A DNA stretch of 16,665 nucleotides, taken from positions 1 through 16,665 of the forward strand of contig JAFITR010000016.1 in assembly GCA_017116025.1 (NCBI GenBank). The letters run 5' to 3'. Below the pieces are notes generated by a model. The model ran no database searches. It was not told the DNA's origin and was given only the letters and a program-made list of their open reading frames with translations. This document shows, piece by piece, positions 5,767 through 13,474 of this stretch. This DNA comes from Simkania negevensis. GTDB taxonomy: Bacteria > Chlamydiota > Chlamydiia > Chlamydiales > JAFITR01. The translations under genes were made by a program, and so were the position numbers. Within the stretch, counting starts at the first letter, position 1. Each line of letters starts with the position of its first letter.

Positions 5767-7689
5767 TTAATCTTTAAATGTAGGAGGTTTGGAGTATTTA
5801 CGCAAGCGGCAGAGCCATATTATAATAAGGATAATGAGTACGACACTCAATACGACGAGAGGAAGAGTCAGCCAGGGGTGGTAAGGTTGTGGGATGGTGC
5901 CCCAGCGGTTGCCGAATGGCCATAGGTGAAAGGCCGCACCCCCGCGGATGTTCTCTTCGGGGATAAAACCAAAGCTTCTACTGTCAGCACTGTCGGCGTG
6001 GTTGTCGCCCAAACCGAGGTACATCTTCTCCGGTACTTTTAGTCCAAATGCTTGTAAGAAATCTTTGTCGATCTTGCCGTCTTTCAAAGGAGGGCCCTGA
6101 TCACGAAAGGCGATGTAGGGGCGTTGTGAGGGGGAGGTTTCTTGATGTTGCTCTTCTTCTCTATTGAACTCTTCTAGGGTGGTATCTCCCTGACGGTAGA
6201 GAGGGGCTCCCATGGTGTAGAGATCTCCATCTCTAAAATAGGCATAGCGTGATGGATAGAAGGGTTGCATCGCATCGTAGGGCTCGAATACTGTTGACAT
6301 CCCTATGCCTAGGTTGAAGAGCGATTGGATTTCTTGAGGCGTTTTTGGATAGATGGGGTGGGTTGGTGGAAGTAGGGTAGCACTGCCCCCTCTGGAAATT
6401 TGATACGCTTTGCCGTAATAGAATTCGTACGTGCCATCGGGAATAGGGCGTGAAAAAGAGGGGGCGAAGGGAGAGAGCTTTTTGGGCGGGCCTCCCTCGC
6501 GATAGCTTGAAGCGCGCCCTTTAACGATGAAAAAACGCCCTGTGTATAGATTGTTAGCAAGGATTTGGAGCGCTTGTTCGTTGATTGGAATAGCCGTCAC
6601 TTGGCTGTTGAGCATGGGCCTGATGCGCCCTGAGAAGTCGATGCCGATGTATGGTGGGGGAAAGCTAACGGAGGGGTGGTGGCGCAGTTCTAGATAGAGA
6701 GATGTTTGTTCAAGCTCTGCTGTGTCAAGCCCGGAAAGTCTCTCCAGTTGCGGCTTTGTCATCAACCTCGCCATGGCAAAATTGCTGAATCCCCAAAAGT
6801 CTGAGTAGGCTTCAATCTTGTTGTGAGGAACTTTTTGGCCATTAGGGTCTGCCGGTACCCATTGGTCGTTGATCCGGATCCTACCTTGTATGTTGTTGCC
6901 TTGTTTGATCGTTAATTTCCCAAGCGGCAGGTTCATCTGGTTGAAATAAGCGATTCGTCCAACCCCTTCTGCATCTGTAGAGGCTGTTGTGACCTCCCCA
7001 GAAAAAGAGTGAAAAGGGATGTACTCAAGATCTTTGATCCATGGGCTAGAGCGAAACTCATCGATTTCATTGCCTTCTCGATCGATTCCATAGATCTTAC
7101 CACCATAGAAATAGAGAGTGTCTCCGGGCTTGCCCATACAACGTTTGATCAGACGTTTTTTGCCGGGAAAGAGGTAAAAATAGGTGGTGTTGGGATCGGC
7201 AACGCTTGGCATTCCTTCGACAGTGAAGATAATGATACCGGTACGTTGAACGAGGGTAGGGTCGAAATATAGATGTTTTGGAGTTAAGGGAACATTGATC
7301 CCATAGCGCAGTTTTGAAGCGACGATGCGGTCTTTCTCTTTGAATGTAGGACGCATGGAGCCTGTCGGAATTTCGTATGGCTCAAACCAGACCTGGCGAA
7401 CAATCGTGGCAATGAAGAGTGCAAAAACAATGGCAATCACAAGCTCAAAGGTATGGGAAAAGAATCTCTTGGGAAACGTTGCCTTGTAAAAAATCTCTAA
7501 CTCTTGGGCAAGGCGACTCGCTTCTTTGCGGTTAGATTGCTCAAGCGCATGCCCCAGCTGCTCCAACTGCTTCTTGAAAAAAAGTCGCTTCTCCTGTGGA
7601 AGCTTAACCTTCTTCTTGTTGTATAAAGCAGCCATCTGGTGCATTACTCTGATGCACTTTCTTAGGGAGTAAGTTTTTTTGTTCCACAT
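5767..7689 (-). CDS. lepB: Signal peptidase I, long chlamydial type
   Basis: Cleaves signal peptides from exported proteins at the periplasmic face of the inner membrane. The 640 residues begin with a charged coiled-coil-like segment (1-75), then a membrane helix (about 80-100), box B P-T-G-S-M-R-P-T with nucleophile Ser111, and I-K-R-C-M-G-K-P-G-D with general base Lys182. The G-D-N-H-A-D-S-A-D-S-R box is only at 561-571, so some 370 residues separate Lys182 from it, against about 125 in E. coli LepB; this large insert is the chlamydial pattern. A second helix (about 610-627) precedes a basic tail. I chose the ATG at 7689 because chlamydial relatives start near this point; an in-frame TTG at 7731 would add 14 residues without a good ribosome site. 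Confidence 0.93.
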   Translation of the reverse strand: MWNKKTYSLRKCIRVMHQMAALYNKKKVKLPQEKRLFFKKQLEQLGHALEQSNRKEASRLAQELEIFYKATFPKRFFSHTFELVIAIVFALFIATIVRQVWFEPYEIPTGSMRPTFKEKDRIVASKLRYGINVPLTPKHLYFDPTLVQRTGIIIFTVEGMPSVADPNTTYFYLFPGKKRLIKRCMGKPGDTLYFYGGKIYGIDREGNEIDEFRSSPWIKDLEYIPFHSFSGEVTTASTDAEGVGRIAYFNQMNLPLGKLTIKQGNNIQGRIRINDQWVPADPNGQKVPHNKIEAYSDFWGFSNFAMARLMTKPQLERLSGLDTAELEQTSLYLELRHHPSVSFPPPYIGIDFSGRIRPMLNSQVTAIPINEQALQILANNLYTGRFFIVKGRASSYREGGPPKKLSPFAPSFSRPIPDGTYEFYYGKAYQISRGGSATLLPPTHPIYPKTPQEIQSLFNLGIGMSTVFEPYDAMQPFYPSRYAYFRDGDLYTMGAPLYRQGDTTLEEFNREEEQHQETSPSQRPYIAFRDQGPPLKDGKIDKDFLQAFGLKVPEKMYLGLGDNHADSADSRSFGFIPEENIRGGAAFHLWPFGNRWGTIPQPYHPWLTLPLVVLSVVLIILIIIWLCRLRKYSKPPTFKD

Positions 7690-7861
7690 CTGCTGCGTGC
7701 CGCCCTGATAAAGAAGGCAGTATCCTACCAATTCCCGCGATTTCTGACAAATGATTGGTTCAAATAACTGCGGAAAGTAACAGAGGTTGCCGGCCGGATC
7801 CTGTACGAAGGGAAGGTTTTAAAAATCCAATTTATTTAAACTACGTGAGTTCGACGTAAGC

Positions 7862-7962
7862 TTAACATGAGTTCGATCTTTAACTAGCACGTTAGTAAAT
7901 CGTGCAGGCTGAAGGCCTGCTACATTTACTAACGTGCTAGTTAAAGATCGAACTCACGTTAA
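7862..7962. repeat. 101-bp hairpin with 39-bp arms
   Basis: Left arm 7862-7900 and right arm 7924-7962 are inverted copies, 38 of 39 bases pairing (the mismatch involves 7867). The 23-base centre holds its own hairpin, CAGGCT-GAA-GGCCTG at 7905-7919, matching the hairpin at 126-140 in form and sequence. Such a structure could be a MITE-like element or a strong transcription block between divergent genes. No transposase or flanking target duplication was found. Confidence 0.85.
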
Positions 7963-7991
7963 ACTGGGTTCTTACACGGAATGCTGGGGTG

Positions 7992-8020
7992 TTGATTTTT
8001 CGCTCTAAAAATCGTATAAA
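7992..8020 (+). promoter_or_regulatory. Probable sigma-70-type promoter of the Mrp operon
   Basis: TTGATT at 7992-7997 and TATAAA at 8015-8020 with exactly 17 bp between them. Transcription would start near 8027, about 60 bp before the first gene. The spacer contains a 7-bp inverted repeat, GATTTTT (7994-8000) and AAAAATC (8007-8013), which could be a repressor or activator site placed between the two boxes. Confidence 0.5.
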
Positions 8021-8077
8021 TTTTGCTAAATTTGATCTTTTTTGTAGTTTGACAGTTTTACAAAAAAATTGACAGAC

Positions 8078-8113
8078 AAAGGTTCAATCGTGCATAAAGG
8101 CTCAATCGTGCGT
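8078..8113 (+). repeat. Tandem 18-bp duplication containing ribosome site and GTG start
   Basis: Two adjacent 18-base units, AAAGGTTCAATCGTGCAT (8078-8095) and AAAGGCTCAATCGTGCGT (8096-8113), differ at two positions. Each contains AAAGG and, seven bases later, an in-frame GTG, so the small gene has two equivalent translation starts at 8090 and 8108. Confidence 0.8.
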
Positions 8114-8350
8114 AAAGAAAATTATCAGCTCCTGTTGATGCTGAGGGGCCTAATTAAGCGATACCAAGACTCGGCACAGACTTTGATTCCATCTAGAGAT
8201 TTTTTCGACTGGCTAAGCGTGAAGATCGAAGTAAACGTAGGCATATTAACGAGATCGAGCGCGACGCCAGGCGGAGAAAGATTAGCGGGAAATTCAAAAC
8301 TGATACCGAATCTTAGTGTAAACTATGTTGTGGATTTAGAAGAAGCTTAA
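8090..8350 (+). CDS. Small protein of unknown function at the head of the Mrp operon
   Basis: I do not recognise this protein. Depending on start (GTG 8090 or GTG 8108, both preceded by AAAGG; a TTG at 8069 is less likely because it lacks a ribosome site) it has 86, 80 or 93 residues. The N-terminal half is basic and helical, with K-E-N-Y-Q-L-L-L-M-L-R-G-L-I-K-R-Y-Q; the middle has D-F-F-D-W-L-S-V-K-I; the C-terminus ends D-L-E-E-A. There is no signal peptide or membrane helix, so it is probably cytoplasmic. It ends nine bases before the mnhA start, which points to co-translation with the antiporter. It could be a regulator or accessory factor, or a degraded leftover gene. It is a real gene at moderate confidence only. 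Confidence 0.5.
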   Translation: MHKGSIVRKENYQLLLMLRGLIKRYQDSAQTLIPSRDFFDWLSVKIEVNVGILTRSSATPGGERLAGNSKLIPNLSVNYVVDLEEA

Positions 8351-8359
8351 GGTTTTGAT

Positions 8360-11089
8360 GTGAAAGAGTTCCTCTTATGGATCTTGATTTTCGGCCCATT
8401 TGTTCAATCCTTAATTTTCGCTTTTGCTCCAAAGCCATTACGGTCGTATCTGGGATTTGTTTCCTCTCTGTTCGCCGCAGGATACCTTGCGATTGTCATC
8501 TATTTTTCCCAGGGTATAGACCCTACAAGCACACTGTGTATTAGTCACGACTGGGTACCCCAGATAATGGTGAACCTTTCTTTTTGTGCAGATGGCTTAA
8601 GTCTCTTCTTTGCCCTACTTATCACGGGAATGGGACTTCTGGTCTCTATCTATGCACAAGGATATATGGACCATTCTGAGTCACGGATATGCAAGTTTTA
8701 TAGCTATCTCAGCATTTTTATGGGTGCGATGCTGGGAACCGTTTTAGCGGATAACCTATTAATTCTCTTTCTTTTCTGGGAGATTACTGGCGTGATGTCA
8801 TACCTCCTAATTGGGTATCACGATGAAAATATAGAAGCTCAAAAAGCCTCAAGGCTTGCATTGCTAATCACCTCCCTAAGTGGTCTCTGTTTATTAGCAG
8901 GAATCATATTGATAGGTGTTCTAAATCATACACTCGAACTGACCGAAATAGTTTCTAAGGGGCTGAACGTTGGCCACGATTCTTCGTGGATTCTCCCAGT
9001 CATGGTTTTAATCCTGATAGGCGCTTACGGAAAATCGGCGCAATTTCCCTTACATTTCTGGTTACCATCAGCAATGACGGCTCCAACCCCCGTGAGTGCC
9101 TACCTACACTCGGCGACGATGGTAAAACTAGGGATTTACTTGATTGCACGCATATACAGCCTATTCGTGGACACTTCCCTCTGGTTCCCATTGGTAACAA
9201 CCTTTAGCCTGATCACGGTTCTGCTCGGAGGAGTCCTTGCTTTACGTGCCTATCGCTTGAAACAAATTTTAGCCTTTGCAACGATTAGTCAGTTGGGCTT
9301 TTTTATTAGTTTATATGGGTTGGGCAGTGTCGAAGGTTTAGCATATGACTATGTGCACATCTTTAATCATGCGCTTTACAAAGGTAGCCTATTTATGCTG
9401 GTAGGTATCTTGGCCTATGCAGCTAATGTAACTGATGTTCGCCATTTGGTGGGACTCCCACGAAAAATGCCTCTATATAGCTTTATATTCGCGCTTTCCC
9501 TAGCCGCAATGGCAGGTGTTCCCGGAACTACGGGGTTTCTTAGCAAGGAGCTACTGGTCAGCGACCTTGTTTCTATTTATAAAGAGCAATTCTCTGCTAT
9601 ATTCGCGGTTGGAATTCTATTAATTGGCCTTTTATTAAAGGTCGCATTTTCTTACCGTCTTTTTCACTATTTCTTTTTAAGTCGAAAAGGTGTTGAGATC
9701 AACATTCGCCACTCTCCTAACTGGAAGCTTCTACTGCCGCCATTTCTCTTGTCGGCGTTGGCTCTTTTTTGGGGGATTTGGCCAAAGACTCTTGAAAGGA
9801 TCTCTCGCAATTATTTTATTGAAGGACTGCATAGTCTCGACGCTAAAGAAATTGTTGTCTGGCATGGTTGGGGGCTTAACATCGCTATTAGCATTTTCCT
9901 TTTTCTAGGGGGTATTACACTTTTTCAATTCACGCGTCGTTATGAGCGAGGACCCCAGAGTGGTGGAAGTGATGGGCTTGCGAAGCGCTGCTCAGAGTTT
10001 TTTGATCGCCTACCCTTCTATGCCAGCAAGCTCACCAGAAGTATACATCGACCGCACGGTAGGAACCATCTCTACTGGATTTTTGGAGCTTTTTCTGTGT
10101 TAATCGGTGGTGGAATACTTGTGAACGGTATTTCGTTTCAATTCCCAAGCAAGCTGTCCGCAATTGAAACGGCACAAGTAATGTTGATTCTTGCAACGGG
10201 GTTGGTTCTTGTCATGAAAACACCTCTGCAGCGTTTAATTGCTCTCTGCTTTGTTGGTTTTTTGACTGTATACTACTTCACACTGCGACAAGCTCCCGAT
10301 TTGGCGATGACCCAGATGGTCGTTGAAGTAGCTACTCTTTATGTTTTACTACTTACTTTCATAAGATTGCCCTCCGGCATTAAAAGTTCTCACAAGTGGA
10401 AGCGCATGCTCATAGCTTCAATTGTGGGTGTAAGCGCAGCTCTTATTCCAACTTTCAATGGGTTCTTTTTAGCCGCTAATGGTTTGGCTGATTTCTTTTT
10501 ACACAACAGCATTCCATTCGCAAAGGGAGCGAATGTTGTAAATACCATTTTGGTGGATTTTAGAGCGTTGGACACCTTGATAGAAATCGCCGTAACAATG
10601 GTCGCTGCGCTCGGAGTTGCGGCGATTGGATCGCGGGAAGCAAGCTACCAACCGAAACACCTGCCTTCCTTTATTCCATCTCCTGTACTGCCATCAATAA
10701 TGCCGCTAATTTTTCTAATTACGATCCCCTTTTCCCTCTATATTACATTGCGGGGACACAACTACCCTGGAGGTGGGTTTACAGGGGGTATGATTTTAGC
10801 TATTTCTTTTGTTTTGCTTGGAATGGCAACACGAAGGAGCCGCTTCTTTCTCTTCGATCGCATAAACCCACTTAGCCTAATGCTGGCAGGCTTTCTGATC
10901 AGTCTTGTTTCAGGCGTTATTCCACTAGTAGTTGAAGGGAAACTTATGCTTTCGCATTTTTATTTCGGCTTGACCTTGCTTAGCACTCCGCTACTTTTTG
11001 ATTTCGGTGTTTTTTTACTAGTCATCGGGAGTGTTAATCTTATTTTGTTTAAGATGAGAAACCAAACTTTACAGGAGGACGTTCAATGA
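8360..11089 (+). CDS. mnhA: Mrp/Mnh Na+/H+ antiporter, fused subunits A and B
   Basis: Largest subunit of the multi-subunit Mrp antiporter, related to NuoL/ND5 of respiratory complex I. Residues about 1-500 are the ND5-like part: F-W-E-I-T-G-V-M-S-Y with Glu141, G-A-Y-G-K-S-A-Q-F-P-L-H-F-W-L-P with Lys225, then His250 and Lys256, the charged residues of the proton path. Residues about 580-720 are the usual MrpA C-terminal extension. From about 770 the protein becomes subunit B, shown by L-R-G-H-N-Y-P-G-G-G-F-T-G-G and S-T-P-L-L-F-D-F-G-V-F. No separate mnhB exists, so the 909-residue length reflects an A-B fusion. The GTG start at 8360 follows TAAGG at 8349-8353. The stop overlaps the mnhC ATG (ATGA at 11086). 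Confidence 0.93.
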   Translation: MKEFLLWILIFGPFVQSLIFAFAPKPLRSYLGFVSSLFAAGYLAIVIYFSQGIDPTSTLCISHDWVPQIMVNLSFCADGLSLFFALLITGMGLLVSIYAQGYMDHSESRICKFYSYLSIFMGAMLGTVLADNLLILFLFWEITGVMSYLLIGYHDENIEAQKASRLALLITSLSGLCLLAGIILIGVLNHTLELTEIVSKGLNVGHDSSWILPVMVLILIGAYGKSAQFPLHFWLPSAMTAPTPVSAYLHSATMVKLGIYLIARIYSLFVDTSLWFPLVTTFSLITVLLGGVLALRAYRLKQILAFATISQLGFFISLYGLGSVEGLAYDYVHIFNHALYKGSLFMLVGILAYAANVTDVRHLVGLPRKMPLYSFIFALSLAAMAGVPGTTGFLSKELLVSDLVSIYKEQFSAIFAVGILLIGLLLKVAFSYRLFHYFFLSRKGVEINIRHSPNWKLLLPPFLLSALALFWGIWPKTLERISRNYFIEGLHSLDAKEIVVWHGWGLNIAISIFLFLGGITLFQFTRRYERGPQSGGSDGLAKRCSEFFDRLPFYASKLTRSIHRPHGRNHLYWIFGAFSVLIGGGILVNGISFQFPSKLSAIETAQVMLILATGLVLVMKTPLQRLIALCFVGFLTVYYFTLRQAPDLAMTQMVVEVATLYVLLLTFIRLPSGIKSSHKWKRMLIASIVGVSAALIPTFNGFFLAANGLADFFLHNSIPFAKGANVVNTILVDFRALDTLIEIAVTMVAALGVAAIGSREASYQPKHLPSFIPSPVLPSIMPLIFLITIPFSLYITLRGHNYPGGGFTGGMILAISFVLLGMATRRSRFFLFDRINPLSLMLAGFLISLVSGVIPLVVEGKLMLSHFYFGLTLLSTPLLFDFGVFLLVIGSVNLILFKMRNQTLQEDVQ

Positions 11090-11391
11090 ACATTTTCATA
11101 TTCTTAACCCTAGCCTCGCTATTTGCTGGAGGAATCTACTTAATACTCAGTATGCGGTATTCAGATATTTTGATTGGTATTGCAATCGTTTTTAACGGTG
11201 TTAATCTATTATTACTCGAATCCAGCCACCCTCTATCGGGTAAGATAGACCCCTTGCCACAGGCTCTTATTTTGACCACGATAGTAGTCGGATTCGCATT
11301 AATTTCCTTATTATCCGCGATCTCTTTGAAGCAGTTTCGGGGGCGCACCTCAGACGAGATTCCACCCGTTAAATGGGAAGACGAAGCATAA
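11086..11391 (+). CDS. mnhC: Mrp/Mnh Na+/H+ antiporter subunit C
   Basis: Small three-helix membrane subunit related to NuoK. It has 101 residues, with hydrophobic segments at about 2-19, 26-42 and 60-83. The family patterns are G-I-Y-L-I-L near the start, I-G-I-A-I-V-F-N-G-V-N-L-L-L and D-P-L-P-Q-A-L-I-L-T-T-I-V-V-G-F-A, the last being nearly diagnostic. Length is normal (about 100-115). Its start overlaps the mnhA stop by four bases and its stop TAA shares one base with the mnhD ATG, so the genes are tightly coupled. Eleven of its 18 leucine codons are TTA or CTA, very unlike the flagellar genes in the same window. Confidence 0.93.
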   Translation: MNIFIFLTLASLFAGGIYLILSMRYSDILIGIAIVFNGVNLLLLESSHPLSGKIDPLPQALILTTIVVGFALISLLSAISLKQFRGRTSDEIPPVKWEDEA

Positions 11392-12860
11392 TGAGTGCGG
11401 ACACCCTTTTAGTCCTTCCGTTTCTGATGGCTCTGTTTGGTTCGATTGTATCCTTCACATCCCTAGGTAGGGCTAAGTGGGTGCGAGCACTTCTACTTAT
11501 TTTGCAGATTTTTTCTACTTTCGCTCTTCTCTGGAAGACTCTGCACGATGGGGTCATTTCTACTTCTATAGGAGATTGGCTCGCACCGTACGGCATTGTA
11601 TTAATTGCGGATCCATTTGCGGCCTTACTATTGGCCACTACTAGCGTTGTGTTTTTTTGCTGCCTCTGGGATTTCGGAACGGAAAACACCTTTTCTACGC
11701 CACTTCTTTTTTTGTTGCAAGCGGGTATTAATCTGAGTTTTGTCACAGGAGACTTATTTAACCTATTTGTAGCCTTCGAACTCATGCTCATAGCCTCCTA
11801 TGCACTCATCGTCATACACGGGACAAAGAACAAGCTGGACAATCTATTTAGTTATCTATTGGTGAACGTGATCGCTAGTTTTTTATATCTAATCGCGATT
11901 GCTCTATTTTATGGATATACTGGCACCCTAAATTTAGCAGCTCTTGCGCTGTTTTTTCAAGAGCATAGTGGTGGCGTTGCTTTGCTTCCCGTGCTTGGTA
12001 TTCTTCTCGTTATGCTTATAAAATCTGGTGTGTTTCCATTTTACTTTTGGCTTCCAGATGCCTACCCCCTCTTGCCTGCAAGGTTAGCGGCCTTGTTTGG
12101 AGGAACATTATCGAAAGTTGGCATGTATGTTATTTTCCGTCTTTGGCTTACAGTGTATCCTCATCCGGAATCTTGGCTCAGTAATGGTTTACTTGTATTA
12201 GCTGCGCTCACGATGTTCTTGGGTGTTATGGGAGCGGTCTCTCAAAGTTCAGTTAAAGCGATTCTCTGCTATCATGTGCTCAGTCAGGTTGGCTACATCT
12301 TATTCGCCATGACTCTTTCAGTTTCTCTAGCAGTTACTGCTGGCATTTTTTTCATTGTCCACAACATGGTAGTGAAATCCTCGCTTTTGTTAATCGGAGG
12401 AATTGCCAAAGAGCATTGTGGTTCGGGTTATTTAAAAAAAATGGGGGGGCTTTGGCAGTCTAATCCTCTACTTGGAAGTCTCTTTCTGCTTCAAGCTTTG
12501 GCCCTTGCAGGTCTACCGCCTTTTTCTGGTTTTTGGGCAAAATACCTGCTTTTCTTTGAAGGGGTTGCTCTCAAGGCATATGTAACTGTAGCCGTGGGGC
12601 TGGTAACTAGTTTTCTTACCCTTTTCAGTATGATTAAAATCTGGGGAGGAGCATTTCAAGGAAAGGGAAAGTATCCTTCAGCAAGTGTGAAAAAATCAGC
12701 ATACTATGGACCAATTATACTTACCTTAATTACGTTATCAATGGGAATCTTGGCGCAATACTCAGTTGGCCTCTCACAAATAGCTGCAAATACCCTGTTG
12801 GACAGAGATGCCTATATTGCCGCAGGATTGAACGTCGGATCTAAGGGGGAAAAAGTATGA
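11391..12860 (+). CDS. mnhD: Mrp/Mnh Na+/H+ antiporter subunit D
   Basis: NuoN/NuoM-like membrane subunit of the Mrp complex, probably part of the second ion path. It has 489 residues and about 14 hydrophobic segments. Key residues present are Glu130 in F-V-A-F-E-L-M-L-I-A-S-Y, Lys211 in M-L-I-K-S-G-V-F-P-F-Y-F-W-L-P-D-A-Y-P and Lys242 in G-T-L-S-K-V-G-M-Y; A-L-A-G-L-P-P-F-S-G-F-W-A-K is also typical. I chose the ATG at 11391, which overlaps the mnhC stop, giving M-S-A-D-T. An upstream in-frame ATG at 11373 would add six residues but lies inside mnhC and is less natural. Its end overlaps mnhE (ATGA at 12857). Confidence 0.93.
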   Translation: MSADTLLVLPFLMALFGSIVSFTSLGRAKWVRALLLILQIFSTFALLWKTLHDGVISTSIGDWLAPYGIVLIADPFAALLLATTSVVFFCCLWDFGTENTFSTPLLFLLQAGINLSFVTGDLFNLFVAFELMLIASYALIVIHGTKNKLDNLFSYLLVNVIASFLYLIAIALFYGYTGTLNLAALALFFQEHSGGVALLPVLGILLVMLIKSGVFPFYFWLPDAYPLLPARLAALFGGTLSKVGMYVIFRLWLTVYPHPESWLSNGLLVLAALTMFLGVMGAVSQSSVKAILCYHVLSQVGYILFAMTLSVSLAVTAGIFFIVHNMVVKSSLLLIGGIAKEHCGSGYLKKMGGLWQSNPLLGSLFLLQALALAGLPPFSGFWAKYLLFFEGVALKAYVTVAVGLVTSFLTLFSMIKIWGGAFQGKGKYPSASVKKSAYYGPIILTLITLSMGILAQYSVGLSQIAANTLLDRDAYIAAGLNVGSKGEKV

Positions 12861-13198
12861 AATGGGCAAAGAGAGTTTTTTTGCTTTTTTGCTTCATTGC
12901 AGTATTTTTGCGCGAGTTCCTTAAAGCAAATTTATCACTGGCGTATGTGGTGCTTTTTGTTAAACGCTCACAAGTTCGTTCAGAGATTGTTTCCTATGAC
13001 ATAAGCGATTTATCTCATTTTGAAGCGATCGCTCTGGCACAGCTAATCACTCTTACACCAGGTACCATCGCAGCTTCCGTCGATGACGCTTGCAACGAAA
13101 TTAAGATCCATGTAGTCACTACGTATGGGCTGTCCAATGATAGTATTTCCCATATTGAGAATGGACTAAAAACCGCTTTACTGAGAGTAACTCGATGA
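12857..13198 (+). CDS. mnhE: Mrp/Mnh Na+/H+ antiporter subunit E, short form
   Basis: Membrane-anchored accessory subunit with a cytoplasmic domain. Its 113 residues are fewer than the usual 155-170. The family core is clear: a hydrophobic N-terminal stretch to about 38, then A-L-A-Q-L-I-T-L-T-P-G-T-I-A-A-S-V-D and I-H-V-V, the conserved MnhE motif. Compared with longer relatives it appears to lack part of the N-terminal membrane segments, though short forms occur in other bacteria. ATG at 12857 overlaps the mnhD stop. Its own stop overlaps mnhF. Subunit identity is supported by position between D and F as well as by the T-P-G-T motif. Confidence 0.9.
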   Translation: MKWAKRVFLLFCFIAVFLREFLKANLSLAYVVLFVKRSQVRSEIVSYDISDLSHFEAIALAQLITLTPGTIAASVDDACNEIKIHVVTTYGLSNDSISHIENGLKTALLRVTR

Positions 13199-13473
13199 TG
13201 ACCATTATATTTTCTTTGAGTGCTGTTATACTCTTCGCTTCCTTAGGATGTGGCCTTTATAGACTGGTTCGCGGCCCGCGGCTCCTAGATCAGGTACTAG
13301 CATTTGATTATATCTGCGTCTGTATTCTAGCCCTAATTACTCTAAGATCAATGTATCTAGGGACAGATGTATATTTAGAGGTTATTTTAATCTTCAGCTT
13401 GCTAGGTTTTGCTACAGTAATTAGCTTCATGGAAGCTTTTTTTGCACGTTTACAAAGGAAAAAAAAGGATTGA
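13195..13473 (+). CDS. mnhF: Mrp/Mnh Na+/H+ antiporter subunit F
   Basis: Small three-helix membrane subunit of 92 residues. The diagnostic segment Y-R-L-V-R-G-P-R-L-L-D-Q-V-L-A-F-D is present at about 22-38, with the acidic residues Asp32 and Asp38 conserved in the family. The following helices contain L-E-V-I-L-I-F-S-L-L-G-F-A-T-V-I-S-F, also typical. The start is one of two adjacent ATG codons at 13195 and 13198; the first overlaps the mnhE stop (ATGA). The C-terminus is basic (R-K-K-K-D). Length is normal for MnhF (about 90-95). Confidence 0.92.
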   Translation: MMTIIFSLSAVILFASLGCGLYRLVRGPRLLDQVLAFDYICVCILALITLRSMYLGTDVYLEVILIFSLLGFATVISFMEAFFARLQRKKKD

Positions 13474-13474
13474 A

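Larger units (their letters stand above)
7690..8089. other. Divergent intergenic region between lepB and the Mrp operon
   Basis: No gene is seen. It contains the 101-bp hairpin at 7862-7962, a promoter candidate at 7992-8020 with an internal palindrome, and two TTGACA hexamers (8049 and 8069) without clear partner boxes. The sequence ACGTGAGTTCGA at 7843-7854 partly repeats the outer end of the hairpin arm. Confidence 0.6.

Noticed and set aside
7009..7272. Open frame of 87 residues on the plus strand inside lepB
   Set aside because: Shadow of the highly conserved lepB frame on the opposite strand.
8049..8074. Two TTGACA hexamers as -35 boxes for the Mrp operon
   Set aside because: No good -10 box lies 16-18 bp after the first; after the second only weak matches exist within the repeat. 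The TTGATT/TATAAA pair upstream is better.
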